Assembly (NCBI GenBank): GCA_963969595.1
Contig: OZ018413.1
Coordinates: 13,753,711 to 13,817,710 of the forward strand
DNA length: 64,000 nt
Source: Neckera pumila
Taxonomy: Eukaryota > Streptophyta > Bryopsida > Hypnales > Neckeraceae
Direction of reading: 5' to 3'
Shown here: positions 35,301 through 49,100 of the stretch, in pieces
How positions within the stretch are numbered: position 1 is the stretch's first letter
Layout: every line of letters starts with the position of its first letter
Made by a program: the position numbers and the translations under genes
The notes under the pieces: model-generated
What the model was told of the DNA's origin: nothing
Databases searched by the model: none
Seen by the model: the letters and a program-made list of their open reading frames with translations, nothing else

Positions 35301-38300
35301 CTGTCGACTGATTCTTGAGAGTAAACACAGCATTAAAAGGATACTTAGGCTGGGCAGATTTATTACGTGGCTTCATTTTTGTGATTCAAAATGAATCCTG
35401 TGAATTCAATAGAACCTTCACATTTTCTTAACAATATCGGTAGTTACAAAAGAGGTAAAGAAAGCCGGATGAGGTGAAATTATGGCGAAGATCGACCTGC
35501 AAAGCGACCAGCTCCTCGACGCAGGCAAAGATGGCCTCGTCGTCCCGCACGTCCCACGCCCTCCAGTCGGCCACCAAATTGGCCCACACGCGCAGCACGG
35601 GCGCCAGGCGCATCCTATCCACCTCCGCCGAGCTTTGCGCGGTTCTCAGAATTGCTGCCACAAGAATGGAGGCGTCGCTCAGACACGACGGGGCAGGTTT
35701 CACTGGAAGAGCGTCCTCCTGCAAAAGAAATCACGATACTCTTGGGCGCAGTCCACATGCATGGCACGAATAGTAAATGAAGGTTCTTCTATTGTAGAGT
35801 CGTATCATTGTAGAATCTAATTGATATAATGAGAAATTTCTAGGAAAAGACACCATAAAGACATATAAAGACACTGCGACACTATAATGACATAGATAGC
35901 ACTAGGAAAATTCTAGTCAACTGAGGATGCGGATTTGGAAAGATTGTCACGAGCTTAAGATTGTGTTCAAAACGAATCTATATTCTTTTCGTAAATAGTT
36001 CCAAAGGATGCTTGGGGAGGTATTCAAGATTGCACATTGCCCAGAATAAGTGCAACTGCATCTTCATGGACATGTCATCTTTTCAGGTTTCACATCAAAT
36101 GTTTGAAGCATTTCCAAATGAAAACAAGACTCATCAAATTCTGTTCATCTGGCATCATGTACGTACATGGTCTAAAAAGGAAATGACATCCTCTAGTAGG
36201 GTGATTAAGCCTCTTATGTGGTACGAAGCGCAATTTCTTAGGAAGTTATTTGTTGTGTATACGATTCATAGGACAGGCTTGACTTGAGTGAGCTAAAATT
36301 GTAGTTCAAGGATTCTCTGACCTGCAAAGGCACCAGCCACGCTTGCTGCAAAAGCTCAGCAAAAGTAGTTGCCACGGCGGTGCATCCTATCTTCCATTTG
36401 AGCAACCCCTTTCCTCTGTCCTCGCCTTCATCTGGATCTGCCGTCTGCCAAGCTTTTGCAAGCGCAGCAATCGCTGAAAATCCAAGCTCAACAACCTGCA
36501 TCACCATACGCATATCACATAAGTATGAATAAAGAAAACAATCCCAGAAAGCAAAGCAGTGTTAAGAAGTAAAGTGATGAAAACCATTTGTGACACAAGA
36601 CACCCTGCAGTCTCGTCTGAATGGATAGATACCCGCCTAGCTCGTAAGAAAAAACTACTCAATTAAACTTAGTCACTATCAATGAAACAATTATTAAGTC
36701 AATCTCATGAAAGTGGAGATCACATGTCCAAAATAAATCACAAAAATCTAAAAGCTTTTTCGTCTGATCACTTGTTCAAACAAATCACAATATCCACAGA
36801 TTCAGGTGATTTATGTAGAACTAAGTTGTCCAAAGATCCAAAAGCCTAAATCAGTAGTAAGTGTACACTGTCTATGCCTACTAAATCCCTACCTATTCTA
36901 TGGTATGTAGAAAGACACCTAAATTGTAGACTTCTAGCTCAATAGGTAGTGTAAACAATTTTTAGTCTCTTTTCGGTGTAAACAATTCCTAATCTCATTT
37001 CGGTGGAACGTTACAAGATCAATTTCATGCATTTGCTGTAATATATTCCAACATGGTATCAGAGTTTCTTACTTGAGGCCACGGTTCAGGGTGAGCGGGA
37101 AGATGCTTGCACGTCTCCACCTGCACTACAGCAGTGATGGCTGGAACATGGGGAGCCACAGATCCTCTTCCAGCTTCGGCAACTGTTGCCAACAACTGCA
37201 ATGCCATTGTTGCCTCCCTGTCTTCTTGCATTCGCACCCCTGCAACAGTAGCTTGCAGTAATGGCAACCATTGAACGGGCTTGTAATCGGCCTGCGTTCA
37301 AACAGTAGGGTAAGATTAGCAATTCAGTATTTTCACCATTCTAAATCTAATAAGAAGTCTGTCACCCCACAAACGTAACGGACGTTTCATAGTTAACACA
37401 CAGATATCTCCCCAAAGAATAAAGCATTCATAGTTTGAAAATGAGTGATGGAATTCATCATTCTCGGAGTGAGGCCATACTTTTTATCACTACAATCAAG
37501 GAGGAAAATTGCACGCATTGGTCAAAAATAGATTCAATCGAACAAAAGAATTCCCCTTTTGTAGCTTACTGTTATTAGCCTTCTTATTCAATACAAACTA
37601 GAAAGGTAAGGACCTGGAGAAGGGATGAAAGAGCTGCGGCAGCAGAGGCCCTCACTGGCCACCAAGATACACTACCAGCATTTGGTGCTACCAGAGCCTT
37701 CAACAACGCTGTGTAAACGATGTCGCTGAGCTCCTGAAGCATTCATCGCAAAAAAGCACACCTCAACTTTAATATTCAGACGACGATGCCATGGATCAAT
37801 ATACGGTTCTAAGAGGTTAAAAAATTTAGAATAGGGTAGCTGAAATAAGAACACGGCTACTTCTAAAATCCATCTCCAATAAACCCACTATAAGCAATGT
37901 TTTCAGTCAAATTAGACTGTTTCAGGAACTTTTAGACAGCATCATAAATTGGATCTTTAGCCACATGTGATGAATAGGGAAGGTCTCCCTAAGAAAAAAA
38001 GTATCATGGACCGACTGCCGGAAGACATCTCTATGAATTACGTCGAAAAATCTGGCCTTTCTTATGTCTAATGGTCCCGAAAACAGTCTAAATTTAATAA
38101 TAACCGAATCCATAATTCTCAGAAGTAATAAATACGTGTGGCAGTCGACAAGATTTACCATTCCATAAAAAAATTAACAGTCTACAAGGCACTTCGATCT
38201 GTGCTTCAGAGACAGCTTTTGAATACAAACTGAGCAAGATATATTCAAGATATTCAATTGAACAAACGAAACGAAGAAAGAGAATCAGCAAGGAGGCTTG

Positions 38301-41300
38301 TCTCACCGCAGGCAAGGACTGGGAAAGCTGCCCGAGCATCCAATTAGCATTGGCCAGTACGTAAGGGCTCGGAGCCACCATCAGATAAAAAGGAAGTACA
38401 CGTCTTTCCAGCAACATGGTGACTTTTGCAGAGGATTGTGTCTTCCAATACTGTGCATTTCTCACGACAACGAGTTAGCGCTCTATAAAAACAACGGTGA
38501 AAAGAATGGTACACCATTGAACACAAATTCATAAGGTAAGTGCTATGATCTGAATGTATGCTGCAAGACTCACAGAATGTTTACTCTTTGCGTATCAAGA
38601 ACAGTAGAAGGCTGATAGAGATGACTAAAATAACCTGCTGAAGACCTCCATACGCCATCAAAACGCCGAAATACCTGCACTTGACCAAAAGTTACAGATA
38701 CTTTATTTTGAAAAAACATGCAAATTTCACGTCGTCTCGTTGTACTCGTTTCAAAGTGAACTACAATCGGAAAGAACTGAAAGGACTCAGGGTCTCCAAA
38801 TCGGAGTGCTCTAATGTTATTTTAGCACTTTTAAGTGGATAATATTGGCACTTTCTTTTGTTAAATTAAATTAAAGTTTTGGACCAACACTTGCAATGTT
38901 CGTCACTGATTCTGGTGATATATAATTTGGCCGTATTTGAATTATTGATTTTACACAATATGATCATCAAATTGGTCATTTGAAGAAATTGCAATACCTG
39001 AGAACTTCCTCGGATCGTAGATCGGCTCCATCGGCAGGGACCGGGAACTGATTGAGATAAGGCATCACTAAAAGATCGCCAGCTCTTTCTGAAGCCTCCT
39101 TCTCCTTCCCTTTGGCCCCCACTTTCCTGCGTTTGGCAGGAGCAGCTTTCTTTCTCTTACGGGCAGGCGGACATCCCTGCACATTGCATACAGTCAAGGA
39201 AAACAATCGTGAAATTTGTTACTCAAACCAATTGTTGAATGTTTTTTAAATGAGAATCCTTTAATATCCTGCACACATGCCACACTCTCACTGAGTATGC
39301 CACATTCAAACTATGTCAAATTTAAGACCTCAGGTGGTAAGATTTAAAGGTTTGTGGTGGGTGTAATTGTTTCCCGTCACGACATTAGTATTTCTAGCTA
39401 CTTGGGCTAGTGTGCTTTTGTATTAAAAAAGGTTTACTGACTAATGAGATCCAACACAGTTTGAGTCCCCTGCTCGAAATGGGGTTAACTGTAGTTGCAC
39501 ACCTTAGTCAAGGCCATGATCCCAAGCAAATTCAAAGCACTTTGTCTGGGTGTGAACAGGTCTTCGGTCCATCCATTTGCTTCGTCCTGAAATACAAACA
39601 AGCTTGAAAATTAACTATAAGATTGATTCTCATCTGGAGAAGCCATAATGGAACGCTTTTGAAACAGGGTTTCCAGTAAAATTGTTTTAAGGAACTTTTA
39701 GACAGCATTACCTTTCTATCATTCATAAGGAAGTCTTCTTATCGTCCAAGTGACCATACAAAGCTCTCGCAACGAAGAAGAAATATATATAAGGTCACTT
39801 TGGAAATAGGGAGACTTCATGACTCAAGAAACAGATTCTCTTTATGACGTTCTCTAAACTTGCTTGAAATCATCTAATTCTACTGAAAACTGAATTATGA
39901 GATTACTACAAATGCATGTTTTTTATGTACAAAACAAGAGTTCTTAAAAGTCTAATTCATAAATGTTCAACATGTACCATACCATGTTTGAAGGAAGGTT
40001 TTTCTGCACATACTCATCTTCCTCCTCCACCCAATCCGAATGATCCTGCAACAACGTCAGCACAAAGTTATCGAAAGTTTCCTTTGAATTTAAAACAATG
40101 GACCTTTTCCTAATATAAATGAAGTGTTGTTGATTCCCACGATAAAGACCTTGCCTTACGATAAAATTTTGTAGCTGCTGATTAATAACACAAGATATAA
40201 ATCAGCTTTTCTAACGAGTGATATATATTTATCAATTAGAGAAAAACACGTACCGTTTCATTCATCATGAGAGCAGGGAATATTGCCTTATCCAACAAAC
40301 TTGGAAAGTGAGGTGAGATCAATTTCCAACCCTGTCATATCAAAAATGCAAAAATCTAAACAAGTGGAACAATCATTCTGTCATACTGGCAATTGAACTG
40401 TTTTCATCAGTCTACGAATTACAGCAGTAAATTACATGGTGAGAAGCAAGTAATGATAGCTTACTAATGTATTCAAGATTTGAAAAAAATTTATCATATT
40501 AACAAGGAAATTTGCTTACAGCTTCCGTCTCAAGGATATTGGACACCAAGTCAAAGCCCAGAGACGTTACACGCTGCTGCATTTGATTAAGATTCTGCGA
40601 CATTGGTCCCAAAAATAAAAACAATCTTCTGCGACAATTGGACTACAAAGTGTAGTAAATGCAGAAATATGCTGAATAAATACCTAAAAACTTCAAGGGA
40701 TAGAAGAACCAAGATCAGTTCAATTTATAGACCTGAGTACACTCTTGCTACAAGAAGATATTAGCAGACCATTTTTCAAATTCTTTCTCCTACTTAAAAG
40801 ATCTATCCTTCACCTTGGCGTGAACGCTCTGCCCAGCAACTGCAAGCGCAGCATCTGTCAATGAGGGCAGAAACCTACACCAACATAAAACACTACATTC
40901 AGCATCATTTATTTAAAATAATAGCCTTGAGAATATGAATCCTCATATCATATCAGCCCTCCCTTCCTCGCCTAGAAAAGTGAAATTCTCACTTGTCCAC
41001 ATGCACCCTATGACGGGAAACCAGGTTACAGCAAATCTGCAGAGCTCTTTTCCAAATCTTTAGTCTTGGCTCTTGTTCCGAAGCATCCGTCTTTTTCTCA
41101 AGAACCACTGAATCCAGCAGGCTCAACAGATCCGTGAACCACTGATCAATAGAGTCTAGTAGTGCAGAAGGCATGTGTGACTTCAGCTGCAAAATCCCAC
41201 GAAAAAAGCTTCAGTGAGCAGATCATCTACACATGAAAACACCTCAATAAACTCCAGAAAAAACACATACCAATCAGAGAGTAGTTTCAACAGGCATTGA

Positions 41301-44300
41301 TAGCTATTGCTCTATGATAGTATGAAACAGCAATTGACGATCTTTACAAAAAGGAAAGCTATACGCAACATTTAAAGGATATCCCGTATAGTGCTTCAGA
41401 TGTACTGTAAGCTTTGAGGTTACACTTGAAAATGAATGAAATAGATCAAACTATTGAGGTCGAGTACTTGTCTAGGCAATACAACGAACAAGGTTTTCGA
41501 TATAATTAGACTTTTTCAAGATCTTATTGACAGGAATCGTCCTCATAATTCATGGAGAGGTCGCCCTATGGTCACACTGATCATACGAAGGCCTCCGTCT
41601 GTATCGCGAAGATGCCACTGCAGGATCACTGTAGGGTGACCGCCCCATAAATCACGCCACAGATATTTTTATAATGCCCAAATGTTGCTGAAACAATGTA
41701 ATTCTAATAAAACTCTGTTGTTGGGAAAGACAAGTGATGCAAAACTTACAGCAAGATCCATAGCCTTGCAGAAAGCCAACAAGATGGAGTCGTGTTCCGA
41801 GCACTCTTCAGCTTTTGATGTCGCAACCTGACAGGAGCTATGAACATCAAAATCATATATGAGGGTACCAGGTTCATGATCCCCGAAGCTTGAACAATTA
41901 ACCAAATTGTACGACACATCCTTAAGTTGGACAGCAATACCTGCTGCACAAGCTGATGGAAGAGCCCTTGTAAGGGAATGAGAAGTTCTCTGGCAATCAT
42001 CTCCAAAGGCTCAGGAACAGGCTCACGTGCCATCGTTGGGTTGAGGAAATACTATGAACACCATCCCACATCCAAAACCTTCTTCAAAAACAGGCCCACA
42101 CTCCCAAATCTACACTTGAATCGCGCTACAGTGAAAAGCAAAGTGAGATGCTTTTGGGGGCTAAATGTCCAGTAGTGAAAAATGTAACTTCAATCGAGAT
42201 TGTTGCGAACCTGGAAAGGTTTCGTGATGGTCTGCAGACCAAGAAGACAGTTCAGAGTCTTCATGTCCGGAACTTCGGATTCATTCACAGTGTCAATATT
42301 CTCCACGGCCTCTTCCTCTATGGCGTCTCTCTCTGTGGCGTCTTTCTCTACAGCTTCATTGTCGACAGCTTCTTTCTCTACGACAGCTTTCTCTCGAGCT
42401 TCTTTCTCTACCGCAACTTTTTCTATGGCACCATTCTCTGCAGCCACTTTCTCCACAGCAGCTTTAAGAGTTGGCACAAGCTCAGACCATGTCTTTTGTT
42501 TTGCGAAATCATGGAGAGCTATGATTCGAAACTGCAAGAAAGAATTCGAGGCTTAAACAAGATCCGAAACAAGCCATCGAAAGATCACTCCCGTAGTCTA
42601 AAGAGACACTTCAAACAGCACAAATTGAATCAACAAGCTTGAGATGACATGAAATCGTACACCTCCATTGGTGTAAAAGATCACATTTTCTTTAATTGTA
42701 CCTCATTTTGTGTAACCTCTAATCATCCGGTGCGTGATTTAAAGAGCTTCCCACAGCAGCTATATGAACTTCATCAAGTCGTCCACATACACTGAAAATG
42801 CAACTTTTGTCTATTCTAAAGCGCCTATTTAAGAGCTGGAAATTAATTTGGGGAGGTTAGACTTCTTGAAATATTTCAGTAAAATTTCCTTGACAGGCAA
42901 ATGGAATTGGCATCTAACCCAAGTCGTTTCATATCTTTTGGAGCTTCGTGGAATTAGTTATGAATTTTTGAAGTTGAAAAGCAGTGGTCACTAAAGGCTC
43001 GTGCAATCAAAAAGCAAAATGTACAAATGGTGTACATTTCAGGAGGTGGACGCTTTTAGAGCCCAAGAGCTTATGGACCTCCTACCTTACAGCACTGCGA
43101 TTAACTTGGTCACTCAAAACCGCAGGATTTTGGTGCAAGTTTTGAATCAGTACATGTTGAGATGGGCAAAAAAGGGAAAAACTTGCACAGCTGAAGATTT
43201 TCTGTCTGAATTCTCAGTCAGCCAAGATTTATTTTGGCTGAAAAGCTCCAATTTCGCATTCGCCGTCCAGCTAGTCTCTCCAAGGGATTAATGTCAACTT
43301 TACATTAGTCCAAGTAACAAGAATGAGCACGAAGAGGTGGTGCTTCCATGGCTCCAACGCGGCATGCTAAAAGATTTGAAATAACAAGGTTTCGAACCAC
43401 CTCTTTGAAGCAGATTGGGCTTTTGTTGCTTCATAAGGTGTCACAATTTAAATGGATTAATTTAAGCTTGTTCTCTTAACTCACCATGTAAAACATGATG
43501 TTGATTCAAATTTTTTAGCTTGTTGCTTTCACCTGTGCAATCTAAAGTAACCATTAAGACTCAGACACAACATTATTGTGAATCCCAAGAAGAGTGAGGA
43601 GCCGCTGAACTTACAGCCTCTGCCAAAAGCTTGAGGACGAGACTGTCCACTCGTAAGAGCACATCCACCAGCTGGTTTCGAAATTCTAGCTTCTCATGAC
43701 AAGCGATGGCACCCTCCGAACTCCAATGCACTTTCACGAAGTTCTTCAGATACGTCGCTGCAGTCACTCGAATTTCCTTTTCCCTCCCTCCTGAACATAC
43801 ACACGTACATCACAGAGCAATATTTTGAACCCAAATGTAAGGACAATTGGGCACCTCAAAAGAATGGAAAGTTTCAAAAGTCAAAATGTTCCATTCGGCT
43901 CAAAGTAGTAAAACCAAAACCTACTGCAGCATTTCACTCAATCAATGTCGAATTTACCGAATCTAGTGTGAGATCACACATTCTTCTGGAACCATAACCC
44001 CCTAAAGAACCAGGGATTCGAAGCCAAAATGAGGAGTTCAATTGATCATCTTGTGAAACATCAATAATTCGGATGCGGCCAAGTTGCGTATAACCAGATT
44101 CAAATGAAGAACAGTTCTCACGTTGGTCAAAACTAAAATGAAATTGAACAAAAAAAAAAGCTTCCGTATGACCTCTTCAAAAGTGCCTAGCAAAACATGA
44201 GGTTTAAAAACCCCTTGGTTCTGTAGGAGTCAAAAAACAACAAATGATTACAAACACTAAGTTATGGGCACCCAGAATCGTCATCTAAAATGTACAGAAG

Positions 44301-44549
44301 GCATTCATTTTAAGGTGCACATACCTTAGTGTTGATTAAATTCACAAGGTGAAATGTTTTACCAGCGACAAGCTCTAGCAAGCAGAGAGGAAACTTCGGA
44401 GCTGTTTCTGCAGTCTCTAGGTGCAAAGTTGCAGTCCTCACCGCCGTCTCGTCAGATCCTGCAGTTTCACTTAACCAGCAAGCGATCTGATCCTTCACTA
44501 ACGTGGTCTTCGTTACCGTTACCACAGGCAATTCCACCATTGCCTCCAT
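32348..44549 (-). CDS. Importin-beta-like ARM/HEAT-repeat protein (Arabidopsis At3g17340-type)
   Basis: 22 exons (44549-44363, 43790-43615, 42531-42211, 42051-41941, 41827-41750, 41186-40993, 40874-40814, 40594-40520, 40331-40254, 40045-39983, 39586-39503, 39176-38998, 38674-38635, 38450-38307, 37733-37614, 37291-37073, 36495-36322, 35718-35497, 34580-34106, 33374-33142, 32867-32717, 32493-32348) give about 1176 residues with all phases closing. It is a predicted karyopherin/ARM-repeat transport protein. Diagnostic stretches are TAATYLKNFVK, AREPVPEPLEMIARELLIPL, KSHMPSALLDSI, EEEDEYVQKNLP with EDLFTPRQSALNLLG, and YFGVLMAYGGLQ. Peculiar to it are a five-residue Glu/Lys repeat (about 146-200), a basic loop (ARKRKKAAPAKRRK, about 480-495) and an acidic Ser/Asp/Glu tail (about 1050-1110). 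ATG 44549 is the first in-frame Met; the frame is open upstream. The exon 19/20 acceptor was chosen to keep phase. Confidence 0.85.
36870..37065 (+). mobile_element. LTR-end plus primer-binding-site remnant in an importin intron
   Basis: TGGTATCAGAG (37054-37064) matches the initiator-Met tRNA primer-binding site of plant Copia/TRIM elements. It is immediately preceded by CA, as at an LTR end, and by AT-rich LTR-like sequence. It lies antisense to the gene, in the intron after exon 16. The left limit is a guess. Confidence 0.4.
42297..42459 (-). repeat. 15-bp in-frame minisatellite encoding Glu/Lys pentads
   Basis: About ten degenerate 15-bp units within importin exon 3 encode pentads such as AVEKE, VVEKE, AVDNE, AVEKD, ATERD and AIEEE. 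The period is a multiple of three, so copy-number change would preserve the frame. Confidence 0.8.
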
Positions 44550-46141
44550 CTCGGCCTCCAATCTCAAAGTAATATCACAAAACAAAGCCCCCAAACAGGC
44601 TCTCAATCCCGTTTCAAAAACAACCAAACAAGGTTTCCCAGCACCCACAGATTCAATCAGGGTCACCAGCAATTCTCGAACAATTAAACTACTTTTTTTA
44701 CTGATCCTGTGTCAGCATCCACACTTTGACACAATCAAGGACAACTCTACTCTCAAATTCAAGCAAGTGCAAAACTGTACTGCAAAGGCTCCAGCAAAAT
44801 CTTTTCCTGCAGAGACTTTCTGCAGAGAAGGCTCCCAAAAGTGGGCACTGCCAGACGAATCGTCAATGCAGTGACCCCTTCAGTAACGTCGCCGCATAGA
44901 GCACGGCAAACCAGATTACTACAGCTGCTCAAAATCAGAAAAAAACAGTTGCTATTAGCAAACCGACGCAGCATTGAAGGGATACAAAGAAAGCAAGATG
45001 ATGACAAGAACTCATATACTCCTGCAAACTCTCTAAAAGCCACTTGGGATCCCAACTGTGATGCTGGACCTCACTGCCAATCCAGCCGTTACAGCAGCAA
45101 CGGTTCCTCTCATAGAAGACAATATTCTTGATCATAGTAAGCAAACGGGAGCACGCAATAAAACCAAGCAGAAGAGATGCATGAGTTGAAACACCAGATT
45201 GCACATTATTGAAGCTTCAAAGATCTTCAAAGGGATACATTCTTCATATAGAATACGTACAATCTGCATCGAATCTAGTCACAGAAGCCCTCAAGCTCCT
45301 TCAATAATTTGGGGAGGATACCAGAAAAAACAGGGGACCACAATTCATTCAGTTCTATGGTGACTGCAGGCTACTTTATAACCTAATTCCCTAACCAGCA
45401 GAATCTTGATGCCGTCAGATATAGGATGCACACTAGAAGTCAGTTCCTTCACGGGCCGATGCACATGCACACACTAATTGTTGCACCGTCGGGTCGATTC
45501 AAAGCTTGACGTCTGTGCAAGTGCATCCTAAGTCATTATATTAAACCAGCTCATTCCCATAAACTTCCAGCAGCGAATACGAGCTTGCTAACAACTTCAG
45601 AGGAAGGGGTTGGTGGAGCTCTAGGGTTTTGCGCAAAAATTAAGTGCCGGCAACACAACCTAGTTCATGTCTGGCATTATTACTTGTTCTCAATCTGGCT
45701 GACATCATCGCTGATTGGACTCCTTCGTGGCCATTGTCATGAAGGGTCCCATATCTGTGGATCCTCTTCCTGATCGTTGCAAGCTCTGTGCAAGACAACA
45801 TCTCGGAAATTAACACAGTGAATGAAGACCTAATTTCCACACGAAGGCCTAAATGGTACGCAACTGTAGCAGTTCTTAATTCGTCTTAAGCTCAGATTAA
45901 ATCGCTTGGACGACTCAACGAACTCTGCATCTTTCTCTGCATCTGGTGATGTATCCCACTCAATTGCAAAAGCTAGAAGTAGAATAATCACGATGCAATC
46001 ACTCCCTTCATGACAACCATCTTGGCACGAAGTTCACAGAAATATACAGCACATAGACATGGAAAATTCAAACCCTCATGCAGAGGACTTGTCAGCTAAA
46101 AATCTCAACCAGCTGAGGGTCCAGTTCGAAGTGAACAAACC
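44550..46141. other. Intergenic between NodGS 3' end and importin start
   Basis: About 1.6 kb holding the 3' flank of the upstream gene and the promoter and leader of the importin-like gene. Short ORFs on both strands (for example 44759-45055 minus) lack domains. No TATA box could be fixed. Confidence 0.5.
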
Positions 46142-49100
46142 TCAATAACGCTCGACTAGCATTTCCTCCGCACCCGCTTTGCCTTTGTAGAACTGCACCT
46201 CCGCCTGCACACAGCAGAAGTGCCCAAAATTCAGAAGCAGAAGCGAGCAATAAAATGTGCACCCGGCAAATTCAACGTCAAATGATGGTAACATTACCCC
46301 TGAAGACCAAGAGGAGTAAATTGAGCCTCATATTCTTTTTAGCAGATTTGAGTGGGCCATACAGGCCTCTCTTCTATTCGGTTTATTTAGTTTATTTATA
46401 TGCAATACTCTTCAATGCCATAAATTTTGCCCCTTCAAAATTACATTTTACAATGCACTCGCGACTTTAAAAACGTAAAATCTCGGTTAAAACCAACTCA
46501 GCACATCCAAAGAGCTATTGCGCACCTTGCGGATAGCAATGACAGCCTTCACCAATGGCTCCCCGAGAACTTGGCGCAAAACAATGTCGGCTTCAAGTGC
46601 CGTCACAGCTTCAACCAAAGACTTAGGTAGGATTTCGATTTTTCCTGCCAATTCATCTGGGTTTACCTCTGCCACAATCACAACACAGAAAAACAAGAAT
46701 TCGCGGTCAGAACAGCAGGACATTCAATCTTCACATTCGAAACAGGGCAACCCTAACCCTAATCCTAAACCCAACTCAACGCCTTTTTCTCAGCACTTTG
46801 GATAGTCATGCAGGATCTCATTTTTGTTCAATCTAATTTGACTTTTGACAAACACATACATTGATTCTAGTGATAGAAATTTAGCCCCGACTGGATTTTC
46901 GATTTCTCACAATATGATCATTCAAATTGGTCATATTTGAATTTTGCAACCATGAAATGCGTAGAGACTCACCAACTGGTTCCGGAAGTGGATAGTGGTT
47001 GCGCAAACCGTCCATGCCTGCAGCAATAATAGCAGCCAACCCCAAATGCGGGTTGGCACAACCATCAAAGCTTTTCAACTCAAAATTGCTAACCATGTCG
47101 GCATCACATCCAGGAGGGCTCGCCGTCCGCAGAGGCGCCTCCCGGTTGTCCCGACCCCAGCATTTGTAAGCGCCACTCCATGTGTTGGGCTGAATACGCT
47201 CATAACTGCAAAAGCAATGAAGCACCAAATTCATCAAAAGTGCACAATACGCATAATTTCTTGTCAACCAATTCTTGCATAAAAATGATTGTCAAAAATA
47301 CTGAACAGAAGAGTAGAAGACTGTCTACCACCTAGAAAAAAGTGCCCATGGCGTTAAAAGCTTGAACCCCCAGAAAGAATAAAAAGCAGCAAAAGGAGAG
47401 GAAAACTTGCAACTGACCTGTTTGGGATTGTACATGTCATTGCAAAGATAGCTGGAAGATGGCGCAAAACCCCAGCCATGAACTCCTGTCCCTGCTTCGA
47501 CATACCATGCTTTGAACCTAAGCCTTTGCCCATCAGCACATTGTTTTCACCATTCCAAATACTGAGATGCACATGTGAACCCACTCCAGGACCATGCGGG
47601 AAGTACCTGCACAAAGAAAACCCAAAGTTTAGTCCCAATATGCTTACTACGTACGTGACATCTGCTTTTGGTAGCTAGAAGAAAAATTACTCAAGAAGAA
47701 AGCAACGACTGGAGACACTCACTTAGGCAAGAAAGTGGCACGAAGCTTGTGCTTATCAGCGATCGCAGTGACAGCCTCACGGAGCAAGAGGAGATTATCA
47801 GCAGCTAGCAGGCAAGGGAAATGGCCCACAGCGAGCTCGAATTGCCCACCACCACTCTCGCAATGCATCTGCTCAATCTGGATATCGAGAGCTGACAGGG
47901 TGCTCGTGATCTCGGACAGAATGGGAGAGGCCGAATTGAAGCCTCCTGATGAACAATATGGTGTCGCATCCACTCCCTGCCATTTCTTCTCTCTGGTAGG
48001 AACAACAGGAGAAAGATTCAGTGGAGCTGGCAAAGTACGTATTTTGTACGTCAAAAGATTTGGAAAACGTTGGAAGCTGAGTAAATTACTGCGGTTAAGC
48101 TGAGAAGCCTTTCGCTTGCACCCACTGCAGTAATCATTTTCGTGCATTAATCTTGTCTATAAAAAGGTGGTGGCAAATGATTACAACAAATTACAAGCAC
48201 AGAGAATTCGAATACACAAACCATAGTTGCAAACACAACGTCAACAGACCCCATCTGTCGCACAAACATAATTTTAAAATAAATATATCCTGAAAGGTCA
48301 ACACTAGTTCAGATTCATGATAAAACTACCAAAACACAGCAAGGTAACACCAATTCATTGCAGTATTCATTATAGATTCACTCCTAATTTTTAATCGAAA
48401 CATGATCAGCACCCCTGCTTCGAATGAGTTCAAAGATAACTCTAATTTTAATAATAATTTTAAAATATTCTCCAATACACGGGAATATTTAAAGAACCCA
48501 TCCAACGTGTTCAACACTTGAAATCAGATGTCTAACATGACGGCTAATGAACTTAAACCATCTGATAAGACGACGAAGAGATAACCAAAAAAAGTAGGCA
48601 GTTTGAATACTTTACCCTTCAACACGTTGCAGAAGATAAAACTCGCTCTCAAAACCGGCTCGAAGTGTCTGCAACATGAGAAGCATTATGAGAACATCCA
48701 CGACACCACAGCTAGAAACACATTCGACACAAAAGCAAACGTGATTAACACAAGATTCATTTAATTGACCTTTATCCAATTGTTAAATCGTTCTTCCTTC
48801 AGAAACTAGAACACGCCAAGAAATCTCCAAAAATTGAACTGAAAAATTGCCATTTTAATAGGAACAGACAGCATTCCTCCGACTTGAGACAACTCACCAG
48901 ACCGAATTCTTTCTCCAGGGTCTGTGTCACACTGCGGAGAGTGCTACGTGGGCAATACTGCCACGGTGACCCAGGTTTGCTGTGCATATCCACGAGCGCA
49001 ATCTCGTGCTCAGGGAACCTGCACAAGTTATTGAAAGACGGTTCATAGTATTCACATTCCAGAGATATCACCCTCGTAAAGGTAGGGAACCATTACCATG

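Noticed and set aside
43001..43291. 96-codon plus-strand ORF inside importin intron 2
   Set aside because: Fairly protein-like, but no family was recognised and there is no promoter or splice context; might be a gene fragment but is unsupported.
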